Source: Prevotella sp. | Lineage (GTDB): Bacteria; Bacteroidota; Bacteroidia; Bacteroidales; Bacteroidaceae | Direction: 5' to 3' | Length of the DNA stretch: 64,000 nucleotides | Assembly (NCBI GenBank): GCA_024682415.1 | Contig: JAIKZG010000032.1 | Location: forward strand, 62,001-126,000 | Shown: positions 63,782 through 64,000 of the stretch, piece by piece | Numbering within the stretch: the stretch's first letter is position 1 | Layout: each line of letters opens with the position of its first letter | Notes under the pieces: generated by a model | Told to the model about the DNA's origin: nothing | The model's input: the letters and a program-made list of their open reading frames with translations, nothing else | Database searches by the model: none | Made by a program: the position numbers and the translations under genes

Positions 63782-63820
63782 CAATCGCAAATTCAGAGCA
63801 AGGATGCCTTGTAAGCGAAT

Positions 63821-63893
63821 GCCGATATGGCTCAGTTGGTAGAGCAATTCATTCGTAATGAATAGGTCCCCGGTTCGAGTCCGGGTATCGGCT
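63821..63893 (+). tRNA. tRNA-Thr (anticodon CGT)
   Basis: 73 nt. Acceptor GCCGATA/TATCGGC, D-arm GCTC/GAGC, anticodon stem ATTCA/TGAAT around TTCGTAA (CGT, reads ACG), T-arm CCCGG/CCGGG. No encoded CCA. Confidence 0.95.
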
Positions 63894-63909
63894 CTTTTTA
63901 TTTTCATTC

Positions 63910-63982
63910 GCGGTAATAGCTCAGTTGGTAGAGCATTGGCTTCCCAAGCCGAAGGTCACGAGTTCGAGCCTCGCTTACCGCT
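63910..63982 (+). tRNA. tRNA-Gly (anticodon CCC)
   Basis: 73 nt. Acceptor GCGGTAA/TTACCGC, D-arm GCTC/GAGC, anticodon stem TTGGC/GCCGA around TTCCCAA (CCC, reads GGG); the T-arm ACGAG/CTCGC has one A-C pair at its base. It is 16 nt behind tRNA-Thr(CGT), on the same transcript. Confidence 0.94.
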
Positions 63983-64000
63983 CTTCCACAAATTAAAAGT

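Overview
The window looks like chromosomal DNA of a Prevotella-type member of the Bacteroidales. The evidence is the many promoters of the Bacteroidetes form (a -33 TTG/TTTG, about 19-20 nt, then TAnnTTTG), the scarcity of Shine-Dalgarno sequences, Bacteroidetes gene blocks (GDE-GT4-GH57 glycogen block, lon-tgt-LptF/G, a BtuB-BtuG type B12 locus), Wzi and DUF4348 type proteins, and a Bacteroidetes-type small SRP RNA. This is an inference from content; no marker such as 16S rRNA is present.

Layout. 1-3084: the 3' part of an RND efflux pump followed by its TolC-like outer membrane channel. 3085-3627: an intergenic array of palindromes spaced exactly 41 bp. 3628-8959: an esterase, the SRP RNA with tRNA-Thr(TGT) directly behind it, a FAD oxidoreductase, a phosphopantetheinyl transferase, miaA and a lipid-kinase-like gene. 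9031-13752: glycogen block (debranching enzyme, GT4 synthase-like, GH57), in which the GH57 protein has lost both catalytic positions. 13807-19474, minus strand: a cobalamin riboswitch followed by btuB-like, btuG-like, btuF-like and btuC-like genes, with no btuD. 19592-32276: M48 protease, NfeD/stomatin pair, AraC-type regulator, M49 peptidase, alkylation-repair-like protein, purA, hisS, gyrA and a TPR protein. 32419-39085: murQ, an HMA-repeat protein, Wzi, a small lipoprotein, a WG-repeat protein and a short Dxs-like gene.

39197-43195 is the accessory part. It holds a Lys/Glu-rich coiled-coil protein, a small ORF behind a long leader, and an HNH nuclease cassette whose first gene (an XRE-type HTH) is joined to the next reading frame by a canonical A AAA AAG slippery site. 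Next to it lies a 540-bp array of palindromes spaced 41/42 bp (83-bp double unit) that ends at a truncated ORF.

43195-64000 returns to housekeeping genes: a secreted protein, hcp with an FNR/HcpR-like site, folC, trmN6, lon-tgt-LptF/G, a DEAD helicase, ppdK, topB, DUF4348-murB-MBL, pheS and two tRNAs.

The most unusual signals are: (1) two helically phased palindrome arrays of unrelated sequence but the same ~41-bp pitch; (2) the HTH frameshift fusion; (3) two copies, 31 kb apart and on opposite strands, of a stand-alone promoter-36 nt conserved segment-terminator unit that looks like a small RNA family; (4) the GH57 pseudoenzyme inside the glycogen block.
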